A DNA stretch of 64,000 bases from Neoconidiobolus thromboides FSU 785 (GCA_025603075.1 MU626303.1:1-64000), one strand, 5' to 3'; shown: positions 11,025 to 23,156, numbered from the stretch's first letter. Notes: a model not told the origin generated them from the sequence alone. Made by a program: numbers and translations.

Positions 11025-11646
11025 GATAAAAAGTAAGCCAAATTTTTCTGAAAACTTATATAAGATTTTTGATCAAATCTAGTAATCCGACATTATTCTT
11101 TGTCATTCTCTATTTTTGATATGAATCAAATTCCAAAATAACGTTACAATATAATATTAAATGGAAGTTATAATTATAAAATTTAAAGTTAATAAAGTTG
11201 ATTATTTAATAAGAATTTGTATTCTATTTATACTAGTCCGTATATTTGTTATAATAGTTGCGTAACCATTATCCTTATCAAAAAGTAATGAGTGACTACT
11301 TATACAATAAAAACATATTTAATGTTATATATTGTTACAACTAGGAAGTACTATTACATGGTTAATAGGTTAAGACTATAATAGGGACTGATATTAATAT
11401 AATGATAGAGTAATAATTTATAATAATAAATGTATAATAATGAGTTTATCTAACAATAAATATATAATGATTTAAAATCTAGAATATTTTTTTAATAAAA
11501 TTTACAATTACTAAATAAGAATTTAAGCCAATCAACAAACATATTAATCAAAGTTCTTTAAAAAAGTAATTATAAAGCACTCTAACTTCAAAAATAAAAA
11601 TTAATTTCTTATATTTCATTAACATTAACATTAACTTAAATCAACG
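11025..11646. other. Divergent intergenic region, Pol eta / DUF4436
   Basis: AT-rich sequence of about 620 bp with no ORF, RNA gene or repeat recognised. It presumably holds the promoters of both flanking genes. Confidence 0.5.
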
Positions 11647-12633
11647 ATGGTGAAACTTGGCCCCAATTTTATCCATGATTTTAAAAGCGTAATACAAACC
11701 AATACACGCTCACGACGTATAATGATTAGTATTTTATTACTAACATTATGGTCAGCCATTGTATTACCCGTTATCTTCAAACAATATTATGGCACTTTAA
11801 ACAAGGGGATTATCATACGTTCTGAAGAGGTAGAAGAAAACAATATGTTAGTAGAATTAAGTATAGCTAAAGTAGATACAGCTTTGAGAATTATTGATTT
11901 AAAAGTGAATTTATTCCCAAATGGACCATTATACGCCAATGACAATTCAATAACTAAACAAAACATCACTTGTGATTTTCGATATGGTAAAGTAGAAGCA
12001 ATAAAAGATAAAGTATCTCAACCAACTATTATCAAGATACCTATACTTTCAGGAAATCCAAGAGCGTATCCGTTTGAAAATTTAACTACTATAATACCTA
12101 TTTATTGTCAAGATCAACAAGGTTCTTCAGTTTTGCCAATTATTACCTTTGAACGTACATTGGCTACGTATTATCTTACTACAGAAGCCTTTCTTGCTTC
12201 ACACGTAGTGGAAGCTTCAACAGAATCGATGGGATTATTTCCAGATCCTAGTTCTATTCAATTATTAGTAGAATTAACACAACCAACTGAAAATCAATTA
12301 TTTGTATTCTTAGTGTTTTTTATAATGTGGGGATTAAGCTTTGCAATTTTATTTTTTACATTTGATGTTTTGATACATAAAAGGGAAGTACCTCCACCTC
12401 TTATTGGTGTGTCTTTGGCTTTATTATTCGCTTTACCAGGTATTAGAAATAGTCAACCAGGTGTTCCATTCTTAGGTTGTTTATCCGATTTTATTTCCTT
12501 TTTTTGGTAATTAGTTTTTAGAGATCTTTAATATAATATATTAAGTCATTTAATTAGGTGCCTAAGTTTAGTTTCCTTTTGTACAGTAGCTAACATGTTG
12601 GCTTTTGCACTAAGGTTTAATAAGAAAGTTTAA
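11647..12633 (+). CDS. DUF4436-like membrane protein, paralogue A
   Basis: A predicted integral membrane protein of unknown function. Exons 11647-12506 and 12558-12633 give 311 aa. The intron splits the Trp codon of the FFWC motif. One TM helix near the N-terminus (about 24-42) is followed by an extracytosolic domain of about 170 aa with conserved NITCDFRYGK and a YPFENL motif. The C-terminus has three hydrophobic segments flanking the conserved loop REVPPPLIGVSLALLFALPG then RNSQPGVPFLGCLSD. This tail matches what I recall of the DUF4436 family in bacteria and fungi. Three more copies lie in this window. The family name is moderately certain; the paralogy is directly visible. Confidence 0.8.
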
Positions 12634-13090
12634 ATTAGATCTAAATCAAACAATAAACCAATTATATTATACAAATAATGTTTTATTATTACAAGAACAT
12701 ACATTAGAGAAATATAGTTATTTTGTATTTGTTACATTCAATTTAATGAATAGAAACATTAGATATTAAATAAATATTATTTCAGATAATAAGATTTTTT
12801 AGTTTGTTCATTAAAATAAATTTATTTTATTATTCCTAATGTTTCTATTATCTAATACAATTTATGAATTTTAAAAAAAAATCGGGACTTTATTTAATAA
12901 TGTTTAATTTATTAGAATAAAATTAAAATTCTCAAATTTAGTAATTACAACTTTATGCTCCTATAAAAATGAATAAATTAATATACTAAATAGGAACAAT
13001 AATAAATTATCAATTGAAGTCCAAAAAATAGTCCAATTTTAACTTTGAAACAATAATAAGAATTTAAACATTTTTTTACTCTCAATAGAT
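12634..13090. other. Intergenic region between DUF4436 paralogues A and B
   Basis: 457 bp of AT-rich sequence. Nothing recognised beyond a likely promoter. Confidence 0.5.
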
Positions 13091-14091
13091 ATGAGTTTGG
13101 AAATAATGAAAGCCCAATTTAAAGATATTTTAGAAAACCCATTACGAAGAAGATTAATTTATACAATAATAGGAATAGCTATTTATTTAATAATTGTATT
13201 ACCCATTGTATTAACATTAGAACCAAAGGAAGTGATTACTACTCAAACTAAAGAAGAGTTTGATAAGATACGCAATAACGATATCATAATAGCAAGGAAT
13301 CGAGTACAAGCCATTGATCCAATTGGAAAAAATATAACTATTTATTCACGTATACTTGCTTTTGGACAATTAGCTAATGATGTTGGTGTATTATCTCAAG
13401 ATTTAACTTGTTCTTTTTATTATGGTACACCTAAACTAATTGCTAATAAAATACCAGAGCCCTTATCTTTTACTGTACCATTAGTAGAAGGAGATATTAA
13501 ATATTATCCATTTGAACAATTCAAAGCATATATACCAATGAATTGTAATAATCAACAGATTACTGGCTTTTCAATGTTATTTGATGATGGAGCACCAGGA
13601 TATTCATTAAATCAAGAAATCAAACATTATTCGGAATTATCTGATGAAGAGAAAACTCTATTTTATGGCAAAGTGAGTGATGCAAATAATGTTATTTGTA
13701 TACTAAAATTTAGTCAATCTGCCACCAACAAATTCTTTTCAATTTTTGTTACTATTATTATGTGGTGTTTGGCAGTTGCTTTAATTATTTGTTCTTATCA
13801 AATAGTTGTATTGAGAAATGAGCCCCCTCCTCCTTTAATTGCTTTAGGTGTTACCTTATTATTTGCATTACCAAAGTTAAGAGATTCTCAACCTGGGGCT
13901 CCTAAGTTTAATGCTATGTCCGATGTGGCTGGATATTATTGGTGAGTGTTCTTTATTGTTAATTTTATTGTTTAGTTTTAAATTAATTATTTGTTTAAAT
14001 TAGGTGTTTATTTTTAATATCTTTATCAATTTCTTTAAATTTCTTTGCATTTGGTTTAAGATGGCGAAAAGCTAAAACTGGTGCAAAATAA
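13091..14091 (+). CDS. DUF4436-like membrane protein, paralogue B
   Basis: Exons 13091-13941 and 14004-14091 give 312 aa. It has the same plan as paralogue A: an N-terminal TM helix, an extracytosolic domain with DLTCSFYYGTPK and YYPFEQFKAYIPMNC, then three C-terminal TM segments with NEPPPPLIALGVTLLFALPK and RDSQPGAPKFNAMSD. The intron interrupts the same Trp codon at the same phase as in paralogue A, showing common descent. It lies tandem to A, 457 bp downstream on the same strand. It diverges somewhat (PPPP for VPPP, YYW for FFW). Function unknown. Confidence 0.8.
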
Positions 14092-14329
14092 TTAATTGTT
14101 ATTAACTTGTTTTTCTTCAAATAAAATTCTATCTAATCTCGATGTTTTTATTGCTTATTTACGAACAACAATGTTGTTTAATTTTATCATATATTATGAT
14201 ACTAACTTAATATAAGAAAAATAATTTATCATTCAAAATAATATGTATAAAAACTCAATTGATACTAAAAAATTATATTTATAATGTTATAATTTTAAAA
14301 AAAAGAAAGCTAAGATCAATTGACACCTT

Positions 14330-15519
14330 TTACGAATCTTTCATTGAAATAACAACGGCAGAAATAAGTTCTAAATAAGGTAGAAATATAGGATGACTTT
14401 CCTTTGAAATGCCTAATAAGCCAAGTACTTTTGAAGTTGGTGGGTATTTAGAAAATTCTGATAATAAACTTTCTGCTTGAGCCATGGCTGATTCTAATTG
14501 ATGTTCATCAAGCCAACCATCTAAAACTTGGGCTGAATAAGCAGCTAATGCTAATAATACCCTTCGAAGTCTCAAAAATGGTGTTTGTTGTGGGTTTCTT
14601 GGATGATGCATAGCAGACAATGTTTGTTCATAAGGTAAAGTAAGGATTGAACGAATACTTGATGCTATATCTCGACGTACTTGTGGGGTGCGTAATGGGT
14701 AGACACTCATTTCAAATATAACAAAACTTCTAGTATCATTTCTTAACACTCCTTTTTCAACTAAGCCTTTTGCAATTCTTTCTCTTACCATTTTTAATTG
14801 ATAACCTAACTTATTAAAATTCCATGTTTCTCCTAAACAAATAACATTTTAAAATCAATGCTTTATCAAATGATATGAATTAAATTAAATATGAAATTTA
14901 ATTTATTAATTTCAAAAATAAACAAAAATTAATTACCGTTTAGATAAGCGATCCAATTTTTTAAATCTAATTGTTCTCTTGAAGATATCATTACTTTTAT
15001 GGCTTCATCTAGTAAAAATTCATCCAAACTTTCACCCTTTGTAATTGAAATTAATCGTTGGCTTGGTAATAAAATAGTTTGTGTTTTATTAACTGCAAAA
15101 GAGACTCTTTTTCTTAATGCTAACTCAGCCATGATACAAGCTCTTAATATATAACTAAGACTATCATTCCAAAATGATAGATGTCCCTAAAAATTGAATT
15201 CATATTAATATTCTAAAATATTTTCATTTCAACTCAAGGAAAATGCCATTTAATTATTTTCTGGTAGAATACATAACTCAATAATCTTTATAATCGACAA
15301 TAACAACAATAAAATAATTACCTCATCTTTTAATCCAAGTAAAAAAAGTTCTTCCATCAAAGTTAAAGCTGGTTTATAAGGGGACAAATTATAGTCTATT
15401 ACTTCTTTTTCTTCTTGTTCCATAGAATCATTCATTTTATTAATTTGTTCTTCGTTATAAGGGTCTTCACTAGTGAGACCAGCATTCTTACGTCTTTTCA
15501 TACCTTCCATCATAATCAA
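14330..15519 (-). CDS. VPS74: VPS74 / GOLPH3 family Golgi PI4P-binding protein
   Basis: Vps74 binds PI4P on the Golgi and retains glycosyltransferases through COPI. Exons on the minus strand are 15322-15519, 14937-15186 and 14330-14832 (316 aa). After an acidic, Lys/Arg-containing N-terminus come the GPP34 blocks: LTLMEELFLLGLKDEGHLSFWND, LRACIMAELALRKRV, DEAIKVM, ENWxxxLNGETWN-like NWIAYLNGETWNFNKLGYQL, VRERIAKGLVEKGVL and YEQTLSAM followed by RRVLLALAAYSA. Length and block order match the family. The start at 15519 (MIMMEGM) is the longest; Met at 15513 or 15510 is equally possible. It is divergently transcribed from a Golgi-type SNARE 268 bp away. Confidence 0.95.
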
Positions 15520-15787
15520 TTATAACTTTTAGTTTTAAGAAAATATAGCAATCAAAATACGATGAAGATGATAAGTTTTATCTATTTAATTAGCTTAATG
15601 ATATATTTGTTTTGTATTTTTAATTTACTTTTTATTTTGAATTGATAAAAGTTCCTTATCCAATTCAAGTGGATGTTATTAAAATGCATCAATTTCGAAT
15701 TTATGCAAAAATTGATCAAAATATTGAGTTTGGAAACTTAAAAAATTACAATCAATACGTTATACTTTCTATTGTTGATTTTCAATC

Positions 15788-16313
15788 ATGTCAAATAGGT
15801 AAAATTTAAAATTTAAAAGTTAATTAAACTATATTAATAAATAATTAAGGGGAAAAAATCAATATAATAGTGACTATAATGAATATAATATGGGAACCTC
15901 CACTTCAGACTCTTTATTATATGAGTCCCAAAATAATATGAAAATGGATGAGTTATCAAGTAAAGTATCTCAGTTACATAAAGTAAATTTAATCATTCAT
16001 CATTTGAACTATTAATTAAAACCAATCCATTAACTATTAGGTAACATTAGACATTCATGGACTTGTAGAAGAACAAAATCAAGCATTGGATGAATCCCAA
16101 ACTACATTTGATAGTTTTGGAGATAGATTAAAAAACACACAACATCGAGTACGAAATATGTTAACTTCACAAAATAGAAGAGTAATGATGTATGCAATAA
16201 TAATAATATTTTTCCTTTTTATTATCATTTATCATTATTTCAATCGTACTTCAGAAAAAGTAGAAGCATTATCAGAGCCTATCGAAGACTTTTTGCAAGC
16301 ACCTTTTTCTTAA
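15788..16313 (+). CDS. Bet1/Sft1-type Qc-SNARE
   Basis: A small tail-anchored SNARE of the ER-Golgi or intra-Golgi step. Exons 15788-15798 (11 nt, MSN plus two bases), 15850-15982 and 16041-16313 give 138 aa. The SNARE motif runs from about MDELSSKVSQLHKVTLDIHG through VEEQNQALDESQTTFDSF to NTQHRVRNML, with regular heptads and a candidate zero-layer Gln in EEQNQ. A TM helix follows (MMYAIIIIFFLFIIIYHYF), then an unusual lumenal tail of about 28 residues. The tiny first exon is inferred from the matching splice sites and frame. An ATG at 15890 in exon 2 is the alternative start. Bet1 versus Sft1 cannot be decided. Confidence 0.82.
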
Positions 16314-17530
16314 TCTATAGGATAATGATGTAATTTTTTTTAATGCTTAAGAAGCTTATTTATCGCAAATATATGCTTGATTTATTTCAATTGGAAGATT
16401 CAAGTTTAACATTTCTTTTATTAAATAATATATTTTAATATATTTTTTAGCTAAATGATTTTAATTTTATAAATATCAATTGTAATATAGAAATAGGATA
16501 TAGATAGGATTTAACGAGTGTTCATTTATTAAATACAAATTATGGACAAAAAGATTATTTTTGTAACTATTTTATTTAAAATTAGTTTGGGAATTAGTAA
16601 ACTATGCCAAGTAATACTGCTACTACAGCTCTATTGCAACCTAGTTAACCATTCATTTAATAATAAAGTTTTGCTAAAATTGTACTAAAATTGTATTAGA
16701 ATTGTACTAAAATTTAATGATTAGGTTCTAAAAAATCAAATAAGCAAATAACTAGCTCTAAAAACTATAACAAGTTAAGTCAAATAGAGTTGCAGCTGTA
16801 AGCCAACATCTTACATGGAAACCAAGAATGCTTTTTCTTTTGATGAGGTCTTAATGGACTGTAAAAAAAGAGGCTTATACAAAAAATTCTTTTTGTATAA
16901 AAAAGGAAGTCAATCAAAAATTACCAAATCAAAAATAAGTATAATTGTTTTTATATGCCCTAATTCCTAACCTACGATTTAATTTAATAAATATATATAT
17001 GAAAAATGACATGTCTTAAGTTGTTTTGAAGATATACCACCAATTTCTATTATGATTTACAAATCTATACTTTATCAAAAATTTTACTTTCTTCCCTAGT
17101 TTATTAAGACATCAACTTGTTCCTTTTGTGTTTTAAGTATTTTTTATAGAACATGAAATTTGTGAATATCTTACCATCAAATGTCTATTACCAATATTAT
17201 ACACAATCGTAAATATTTAAGTCTGTTTCTATCCAAAATTAACATAATTTCATTATATTACTAGTACTTTATATTGATTTTTATAAATGTATTAATATAT
17301 AAGTATAATAATACATTTAATTTATGTTAAAATATTTCAATTTATTTTTATGAATAAATTAGTATAAGTAAAACCTTATACTTATGCAACATTAATGATT
17401 CCTTAGATATGTTTTATATAATAACAAAATAGATAGCTTGAATTTTTTTTAAAAAGAATTAATATATTTTGAGTTTTTATTTTTATTGTTTTTATATAGC
17501 TTGAAGTTTAAAAAAAATAAATTAGTGAGA

Positions 17531-17630
17531 AATGGAGATATATTTTTATGTTTAAGAATTTTACTAACAATTTTTCCGCTCAAATACTGCTTAAGATGGA
17601 AAAAGTAATAAAGCCAAAACATCCTCAATT
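17531..17630 (+). mobile_element. Short MITE-like repeat, copy 2 (degenerate ends)
   Basis: The middle is near consensus (TTTAAGAATTTTACTAACAA, TTTTTCCGCTCAAATACTGC, TGGAAAAAGTAATAAAGCC). The termini have decayed (AATGGAGATAT at left, CATCCTCAATTAT at right). Confidence 0.6.
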
Positions 17631-17715
17631 ATAATTATTCTTTCAATTAAATTATAATTTTAAATTTCGTTAATAACAACTTTTGAGAATTAAAAAATTA
17701 ACCATGAAAAATAAG

Positions 17716-17817
17716 AATTGGGGATGTATTTTTGTGTTTAAGAATTTTACTAAGATTTTCCACTTAAATAGTGCTTAAAAAATGGAAAAAATGAAGTCAA
17801 AAAACACTCCCATAATT
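17716..17817 (+). mobile_element. Short MITE-like repeat, copy 3
   Basis: Starts AATTGGGGATGTATTTTTGTG and ends CACTCCCATAATT. It has a small deletion at ACTAAGATTTTCC. It lies less than 90 bp from copy 2 in the same orientation. Confidence 0.6.
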
Positions 17818-18080
17818 TATTATTAAAAAAGTATAAAATATTATATGTATTACTATTAGCTTAGTCCCAGAATGTTGAACATACAAACTTGAATAAAAAA
17901 ATGACCTTCAACTTCATTCAACTTTATAACCACTTTGCTTATAATATTTAGCTATAATAAAACTTTAAGGATTTAAATAGGGATAATTAATTTAGTTAGT
18001 GGGTAGTATGATATTATTTGAAATGTGTCCTATTTTTTTGCTATAAAATTCAAGCAGTAGGTGTCAGTTAATTCAGCTAA

Positions 18081-18232
18081 AACAGCTTACAGTTAGACAA
18101 CTTTATGTTTCAATTTATAACCAATTTCTTTTGATATGAATTTGAGAGCAATATTTTTTATATACCTTTAAATTTGTATTAAAAACGTAACTCCAAATCA
18201 AAAACAATGAAATATATCTAACTGTAAGTTGT
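18081..18232. repeat. Spaced 17-bp inverted repeat
   Basis: AACAGCTTACAGTTAGA on the left matches the reverse complement of the right arm with one mismatch, separated by about 120 bp. There is no ORF. It may be the relic of a different small inverted-repeat element. Confidence 0.35.
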
Positions 18233-19224
18233 TCTATTATTAATTTTAAAAAAAGATTAATATGGTTAGTGATTTATTACGTATACTTACATGATCGAGT
18301 TTAAAACATAAGCCTTTATATTAACCTTAAAAGTAAGCGATTGAAAAGTATTGCACAATGCATATTATTTGTTTACAAAAACTGTGAGTGTGAAATCTTT
18401 GAGATTTGATAATAAAACATTGGTGTTTTATTACCGAGTTAATAGGAATAAGAATAAATATAAAATGCTGTAACGTTGTTTAAGATACTTATTTAATGAA
18501 TGAATATCGAAGCCTTAATGCCAAGGTCAAGGAGGTAAATGAGCAGCCCAGGTAAATAAGTTCAGTATAAAATTTGGAGTATAATATATGAGACACTATG
18601 TTATATTAAAAAAACTTTTTTTTGACTATAACGTTGAATCGATTAACTGCTTTAGTAGGTTCGGGTTCGACTTAGCTTTGAGTTTAATTACTTTTGTTAG
18701 AATATGAGACAATTTAAATTATTGTTACAAACGTAATGTTCAAAGCCATAATGTTATTCATATTTAGAGTATAAATTTATTATACAAAATTGAATAACTA
18801 AATTAAGCTTAAAGCTAATGTAAGAATTTCTTGAATCAAAAATAAAAGAAGCTAATCATTTAGTCTTTGTTCAAAAATAGCTAACTTTAAGTGGTTAAGA
18901 ACTGGTCCTGCAACTTTTAACTATCACCTTATGTACTTTTTTTATTTTAAATTTAAAGATTATCATTGAAAATTTGGCTATAAAAATAAGATTACTATTT
19001 TTAATCATGTGAAACTAATTCAAGCCCCATTTAATTTTTGATAAGCCATATTATAAAATAAAATAGCTTTACATAAGGAATAATTCAAATAATTATATAT
19101 AAATAATACAGCCAACGTTTATCAACTTATTAAATTCGAAATTTAGTTTGTTTTCTTTTTCATCAAATTTCTATTTTTTTAGTATAGCATTAGGATTTAA
19201 TATATAAACAACTCGATATTTGAT

Positions 19225-19863
19225 ATGGAAGATAAAAGAAATAGTAAATGGTACATAACTTTATTAAATAAATTATCAACGAAAGGTGACAATTACGAAA
19301 AAAATAAATTAAATGACATTATAAACAATACAAGAGCGTTAGAATGTTCGATGGGTTTGGATACTACTTGCTATAAACCTAAACTATCTCATAACCCTAA
19401 GCCGATAAACAACGATGCCTGGTGTAAATCGTTTATTAAAGTATCCAATTTAGTAACAAATTGTCAATCTAATCGTATACACCAAAATCCAAAGCTATCC
19501 AAAAATGAAAATGTTATAAAGCGTTCTCAAACTATGAATATAACTAGCAATACAACCTATATGCAAAGTATCCGAAAACTCAGAAATAACCCAAGGAGGC
19601 CGTTACTTCAAGTGGTATTAATCCAACATATGGTACACAAAATACGGGATGATGATAGTGTCAATTTAGATAGAGAAATGGGAATCAATCGATTTTCTTC
19701 CGAGATACCTTGTCATTTGACTGGTGTCAAAAATCGGAAAATTAAAAGTTATCCTACTTTAGTTCAAATCTTTTCTAATGAGAAAGAACTACAAATGAAT
19801 TTACTAAACGTATATACTGAAGATGATGATATCCCTATAGCATTATTAAATAAGAGAAAATAG
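19225..19863 (+). CDS. Orphan protein, 212 aa
   Basis: A single open frame from ATG to TAG of 212 codons. I do not recognise a family. The protein is basic and Asn/Lys-rich with no hydrophobic segment, so it is probably soluble. It contains five Cys and clusters such as LRNNPRRPLLQVVLIQHMVH and a C-terminal acidic patch EDDDIP before NKRK. Length in 75-percent-AT DNA and higher GC of its second half than the flanks argue for a real or recently decayed gene. A MITE copy follows 80 bp after the stop. It could be a lineage-specific gene or one exon of a larger gene. Confidence 0.5.
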   Translation: MEDKRNSKWYITLLNKLSTKGDNYEKNKLNDIINNTRALECSMGLDTTCYKPKLSHNPKPINNDAWCKSFIKVSNLVTNCQSNRIHQNPKLSKNENVIKRSQTMNITSNTTYMQSIRKLRNNPRRPLLQVVLIQHMVHKIRDDDSVNLDREMGINRFSSEIPCHLTGVKNRKIKSYPTLVQIFSNEKELQMNLLNVYTEDDDIPIALLNKRK

Positions 19864-19945
19864 TTTCTATAGAATAAAATTTACTGTTTTGATTTTATGT
19901 TCAATTTATTTATTCATTTAAACTAAAGTATTTAAACTCAAAACT

Positions 19946-20047
19946 ATATGGGAGTGTTTTTTTTAACTTCATTATTTTTTTCATTAAGCACTATTAAGCG
20001 GAAAAATTGTTAGTAAAATTCTTAAACACAAAAATACATCCCCATAT
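19946..20047 (-). mobile_element. Short MITE-like repeat, copy 4
   Basis: Reverse orientation: begins ATATGGGAGTGTTTTTTTTA and ends AATACATCCCCATAT. It sits in the 3' region between the orphan ORF and DUF4436 paralogue C. Confidence 0.75.
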
Positions 20048-20102
20048 TATGTTTTTGTAAATTTTTTATTCAAGCAATTACAATAGTTAAAATACTAACT
20101 CA

Positions 20103-21056
20103 TTATTTAGGTAAATCGGAGACTGGCTTTCTCCATCTTAGAGCATAAGAGAACAAGTTAAACATAATACAGACTGCGATGATACCAATACACCAAAAGA
20201 AAGCAATATAATCGGCAAGACAACCCATAACTGGAGAACCAGCTTGAGAATTTCTAACACCTGGTAAAGCAAAAAGGATAGAAACACCAACAGCTATTAA
20301 AGGGGGAGGTACTTCACGTTTTTGTACAACAAAATCAAAGGTAATGATTCCATATGGGATGGATAGCCCCCACATAACTGCCATAAGGAAAAAGGAAAAA
20401 GCTTGAGTTGAACTAGGTGTATTTAATTTGATTTCAACTGCTACAGCATCTAAGTTGTCATATAAGCCAAGGAACATATCCTTGTTTTCGCCATTTCTAA
20501 TTGAATCTGCTTCTATTTCTGGTTTATGGCTTACTAAACTTTTATCAATTTGGATAACTAATGGAAGAGGTTTTTTCTTAGAATCTAGGCAAATAACAGT
20601 GAAATAGCCTAAATACTGTTCAACTGGGTATTCACGAATAGTTCCATAACTTATTGGGACAGTAAAACTAACGGTATTAATGGGTTGCCCTTTGATAATA
20701 GTTTGCTTTCCATATAACAAATCACAAGTAACGTTTTGATTTGAGTTTTGGAGCTCATCAACATAATCTTCGCCAATCATTTGAAACTTAGCAAGCAAGT
20801 TTATTTTACGGGCTGGGGCTTCTATTGATTGAAATGAGAGAGCCAAATTGACACCACTAAATGAATCTAGATCTTCAAATCCCTCGGATATATAATCTGG
20901 TATACTATTCTTTAATTCTCTTAAATCTGGGTTATGAACCTTCTTAACAACTGGAATGACGATAATGCACCAAATACAGACACCTATAAATGAGAGAAAG
21001 ATTCTCCTAAGTCTTGTTGTAGACATAATCTTTTCATATAAATCTTTAATTGACAT
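20103..21056 (-). CDS. DUF4436-like membrane protein, paralogue C
   Basis: An intronless gene of 317 aa. It has an N-terminal TM (about 19-37, CIWCIIVIPVV), an extracytosolic domain with NVTCDLLYGKQT and REYPVEQYLGYFTVIC, and three C-terminal TM segments around KREVPPPLIAVGVSILFALP then RNSQAGSPVMGCLADYIAFFW. The reading frame runs straight through FFWC, the spot where paralogues A and B have an intron. It ends in an RWRKPVSDLPK tail resembling paralogue D. Opposite strand to A and B. Function unknown. Confidence 0.8.
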   Translation of the reverse strand: MSIKDLYEKIMSTTRLRRIFLSFIGVCIWCIIVIPVVKKVHNPDLRELKNSIPDYISEGFEDLDSFSGVNLALSFQSIEAPARKINLLAKFQMIGEDYVDELQNSNQNVTCDLLYGKQTIIKGQPINTVSFTVPISYGTIREYPVEQYLGYFTVICLDSKKKPLPLVIQIDKSLVSHKPEIEADSIRNGENKDMFLGLYDNLDAVAVEIKLNTPSSTQAFSFFLMAVMWGLSIPYGIITFDFVVQKREVPPPLIAVGVSILFALPGVRNSQAGSPVMGCLADYIAFFWCIGIIAVCIMFNLFSYALRWRKPVSDLPK

Positions 21057-21696
21057 TTTAAATCTTGTATATCCAATAATAATTTTTTTTATTAAGCTTA
21101 GATATTGCTATCTTCTTATTCTGTTTATTTATATGGTTTTAAAATTCCTCATTTCGATGTGTTGTAAAAGAACAAATAGATATTCTAAAAATATTAAAGT
21201 TCCAGCTAAACTGTTCTTTTACTTGATAAAAATAAGTTGATTAAATACTCCCCAGTTTCTGAGAAATAAACAATAAATAATAAACGATTGTTGTGATTAT
21301 GTTATATATTCTACTTAGATTTATATCATATACCTTTTTACTATTTAGAATCAACTTGAATGTTTTAATGATGTTTAAATATAGAAATTACAGGCTTAAA
21401 CTTAGAAGGATATCTATAATTATTAATTATTTTTATTAATCAAAAATTGATTTTTTTATTATAAATCAAAAAATAAATTAAGTTATAAAAACAAAGGTAT
21501 TGAAATAATAGTAGATAAAACTAGAATTTAATTAAGATAAAAGAATAATAATAATTGTACTGATTATATAAAAACTTATTGGAATATTGATTTAATTTCA
21601 ATAAGAAATATTTGTATGTTCATACAATATTTTATAATTTTTTAATATCTACTCTTAACAGTTCTAATAAAGAAATTAGAATCTAAGACAAATAAT

Positions 21697-21798
21697 ATAT
21701 GGGAATGTTTTTTTTGCTTGAGAATTTTACTAGCATTTTTTCCACTTAAATAACGCTTGAAATGGAAAAAGTAATGAAATCAAAAAAACATCTCCATC
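21697..21798 (+). mobile_element. Short MITE-like repeat, copy 5
   Basis: Begins ATATGGGAATGTTTTTTTTG, has the internal GAGAATTTTACTAGCA and ACTTAAATAACGCTTG blocks, and ends ACATCTCCAT. Confidence 0.7.
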
Positions 21799-22336
21799 TT
21801 TATTTTCATTTCCCTTTAATTTAAATTCCATTGTTTAGTTAAATAGTAGTTCATATCAATATCGAAAATTCTACCGCAAATAATAGAATTTATGCTTATT
21901 AATACTTCAGTATAATTTGTTTATGCTTCTTTATTATTCTAATAAAACAATAGAATCATAAATAGGAAAACATTTTTAATCAGGTTATATTTTGATTGAA
22001 TTTATTAAAATTAGCATTATGTGGTTGTATAATATAAAATATTCACAAGTTTGTAATAAAGAAAACCATTTAGAAAAAACCATGGAGGTTCCATGTTACT
22101 AAACATTATTTTTATAATATCAAAAGCTTGGTTTTATTTGTTTTTATTGTAAGCAATAATTATTGTCACAAAAAGGTTGAAAGTGTATTTCTACCCATTT
22201 ATAGTCATGATGTTCCATTTAAATTTATTAAAGTTTATCAAAATAGTTCAAGTTATTGAAAAATATAGCAATGAGTTTAATTTCTATAATCTTTATAACT
22301 TACAAGTAAATAGAAATGATTATAACTACTGTTAGC

Positions 22337-22391
22337 CCGGAAATCCTTTATTATTAACAAAATTCTTAAACATAAAAATATATCTCCATAT
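22337..22391 (-). mobile_element. Truncated MITE-like repeat, copy 6
   Basis: Only the terminal half remains (CGGAAATCC, TTAACAAAATTCTTAAAC, ATATATCTCCATAT). It abuts copy 7 directly and shares its CATATG junction. Confidence 0.6.
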
Positions 22392-22489
22392 GCGGCTGTT
22401 TTTTTAGCTTCATTACTTTTTCTCTTATAAGCAGTATTTGAGCGGAAAATTTGTTAGTAAAATTCTTAGATAAAAATACATCCTCATAT
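22387..22489 (-). mobile_element. Short MITE-like repeat, copy 7
   Basis: Full-length copy in reverse orientation, from ATATGCGGCTGTTTTTTTAG to AATACATCCTCATAT. It is tandem with truncated copy 6. Confidence 0.7.
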
Positions 22490-22642
22490 GATGAAATTTA
22501 AAACATGTATATTGAAAGTTTTTTAAATTATAATAAACATTTATGTAGATTATTTAAATTAACAAAATCCTTTTATTACATTAAGGTTATTTGTAATAGA
22601 AATATGTATTCAGATAACCACTTTTTAATAAATTATTTAACT

Positions 22643-22666
22643 ATGTTCATGTTCATGTTCATGTTC
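22643..22666. repeat. Hexanucleotide repeat (ATGTTC)x4
   Basis: Four perfect ATGTTC units in non-coding DNA. Confidence 0.8.
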
Positions 22667-23156
22667 TTTGTTTCCCTTTAATAAATTTTAGGATCAATTT
22701 GGTGTTAGTTTATGATAAATCTTATAATTTATTAAAGATAACAAATAAAAGTTCTTCATCCTAACTTTTTGGCTATTAATAAGGATTATTCATATTGATT
22801 ATTGATAATTTGAAAAAATAAAATGTTACAAAGATTTAAGGAGCTTATTTCGTATATAAAATTATGTAAAAAAATACTTCTCTTCAAATTGTATACTGTT
22901 TATGTTTGTATACTTATTAATATAAACATGGTCTGAATTATTGTCACTCCGTCATAATGAATTAAATATAGAAGTGCAATAAGTTTTTAAAGATCCAAGC
23001 CTTTGTAAGATCAGGAGTAGAATAGAAGTATTTGAAAAAAATCCTTCTTTTAATAATTCTTATATGCAAATTGTATAAGAACCATTCATGAACTGAATAA
23101 AATTTAGGGCATTTTCATACATTTTAACTGGTAGAGATCTTACAAAGCATTATAGG

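Larger units (their letters stand above)
16314..19224. other. Gene-poor, repeat-bearing intergenic region (2.9 kb)
   Basis: No gene is recognised. It holds two short MITE-like copies (17531-17630, 17716-17817) and a spaced 17-bp inverted repeat (18081-18097 with 18213-18232). The rest is AT-rich sequence without convincing coding frames. Confidence 0.5.

Noticed and set aside
18655-18680. GGTTCGGGTTCGACTT as a possible tRNA B box
   Set aside because: No matching A box, acceptor stem or anticodon arm could be folded around it.
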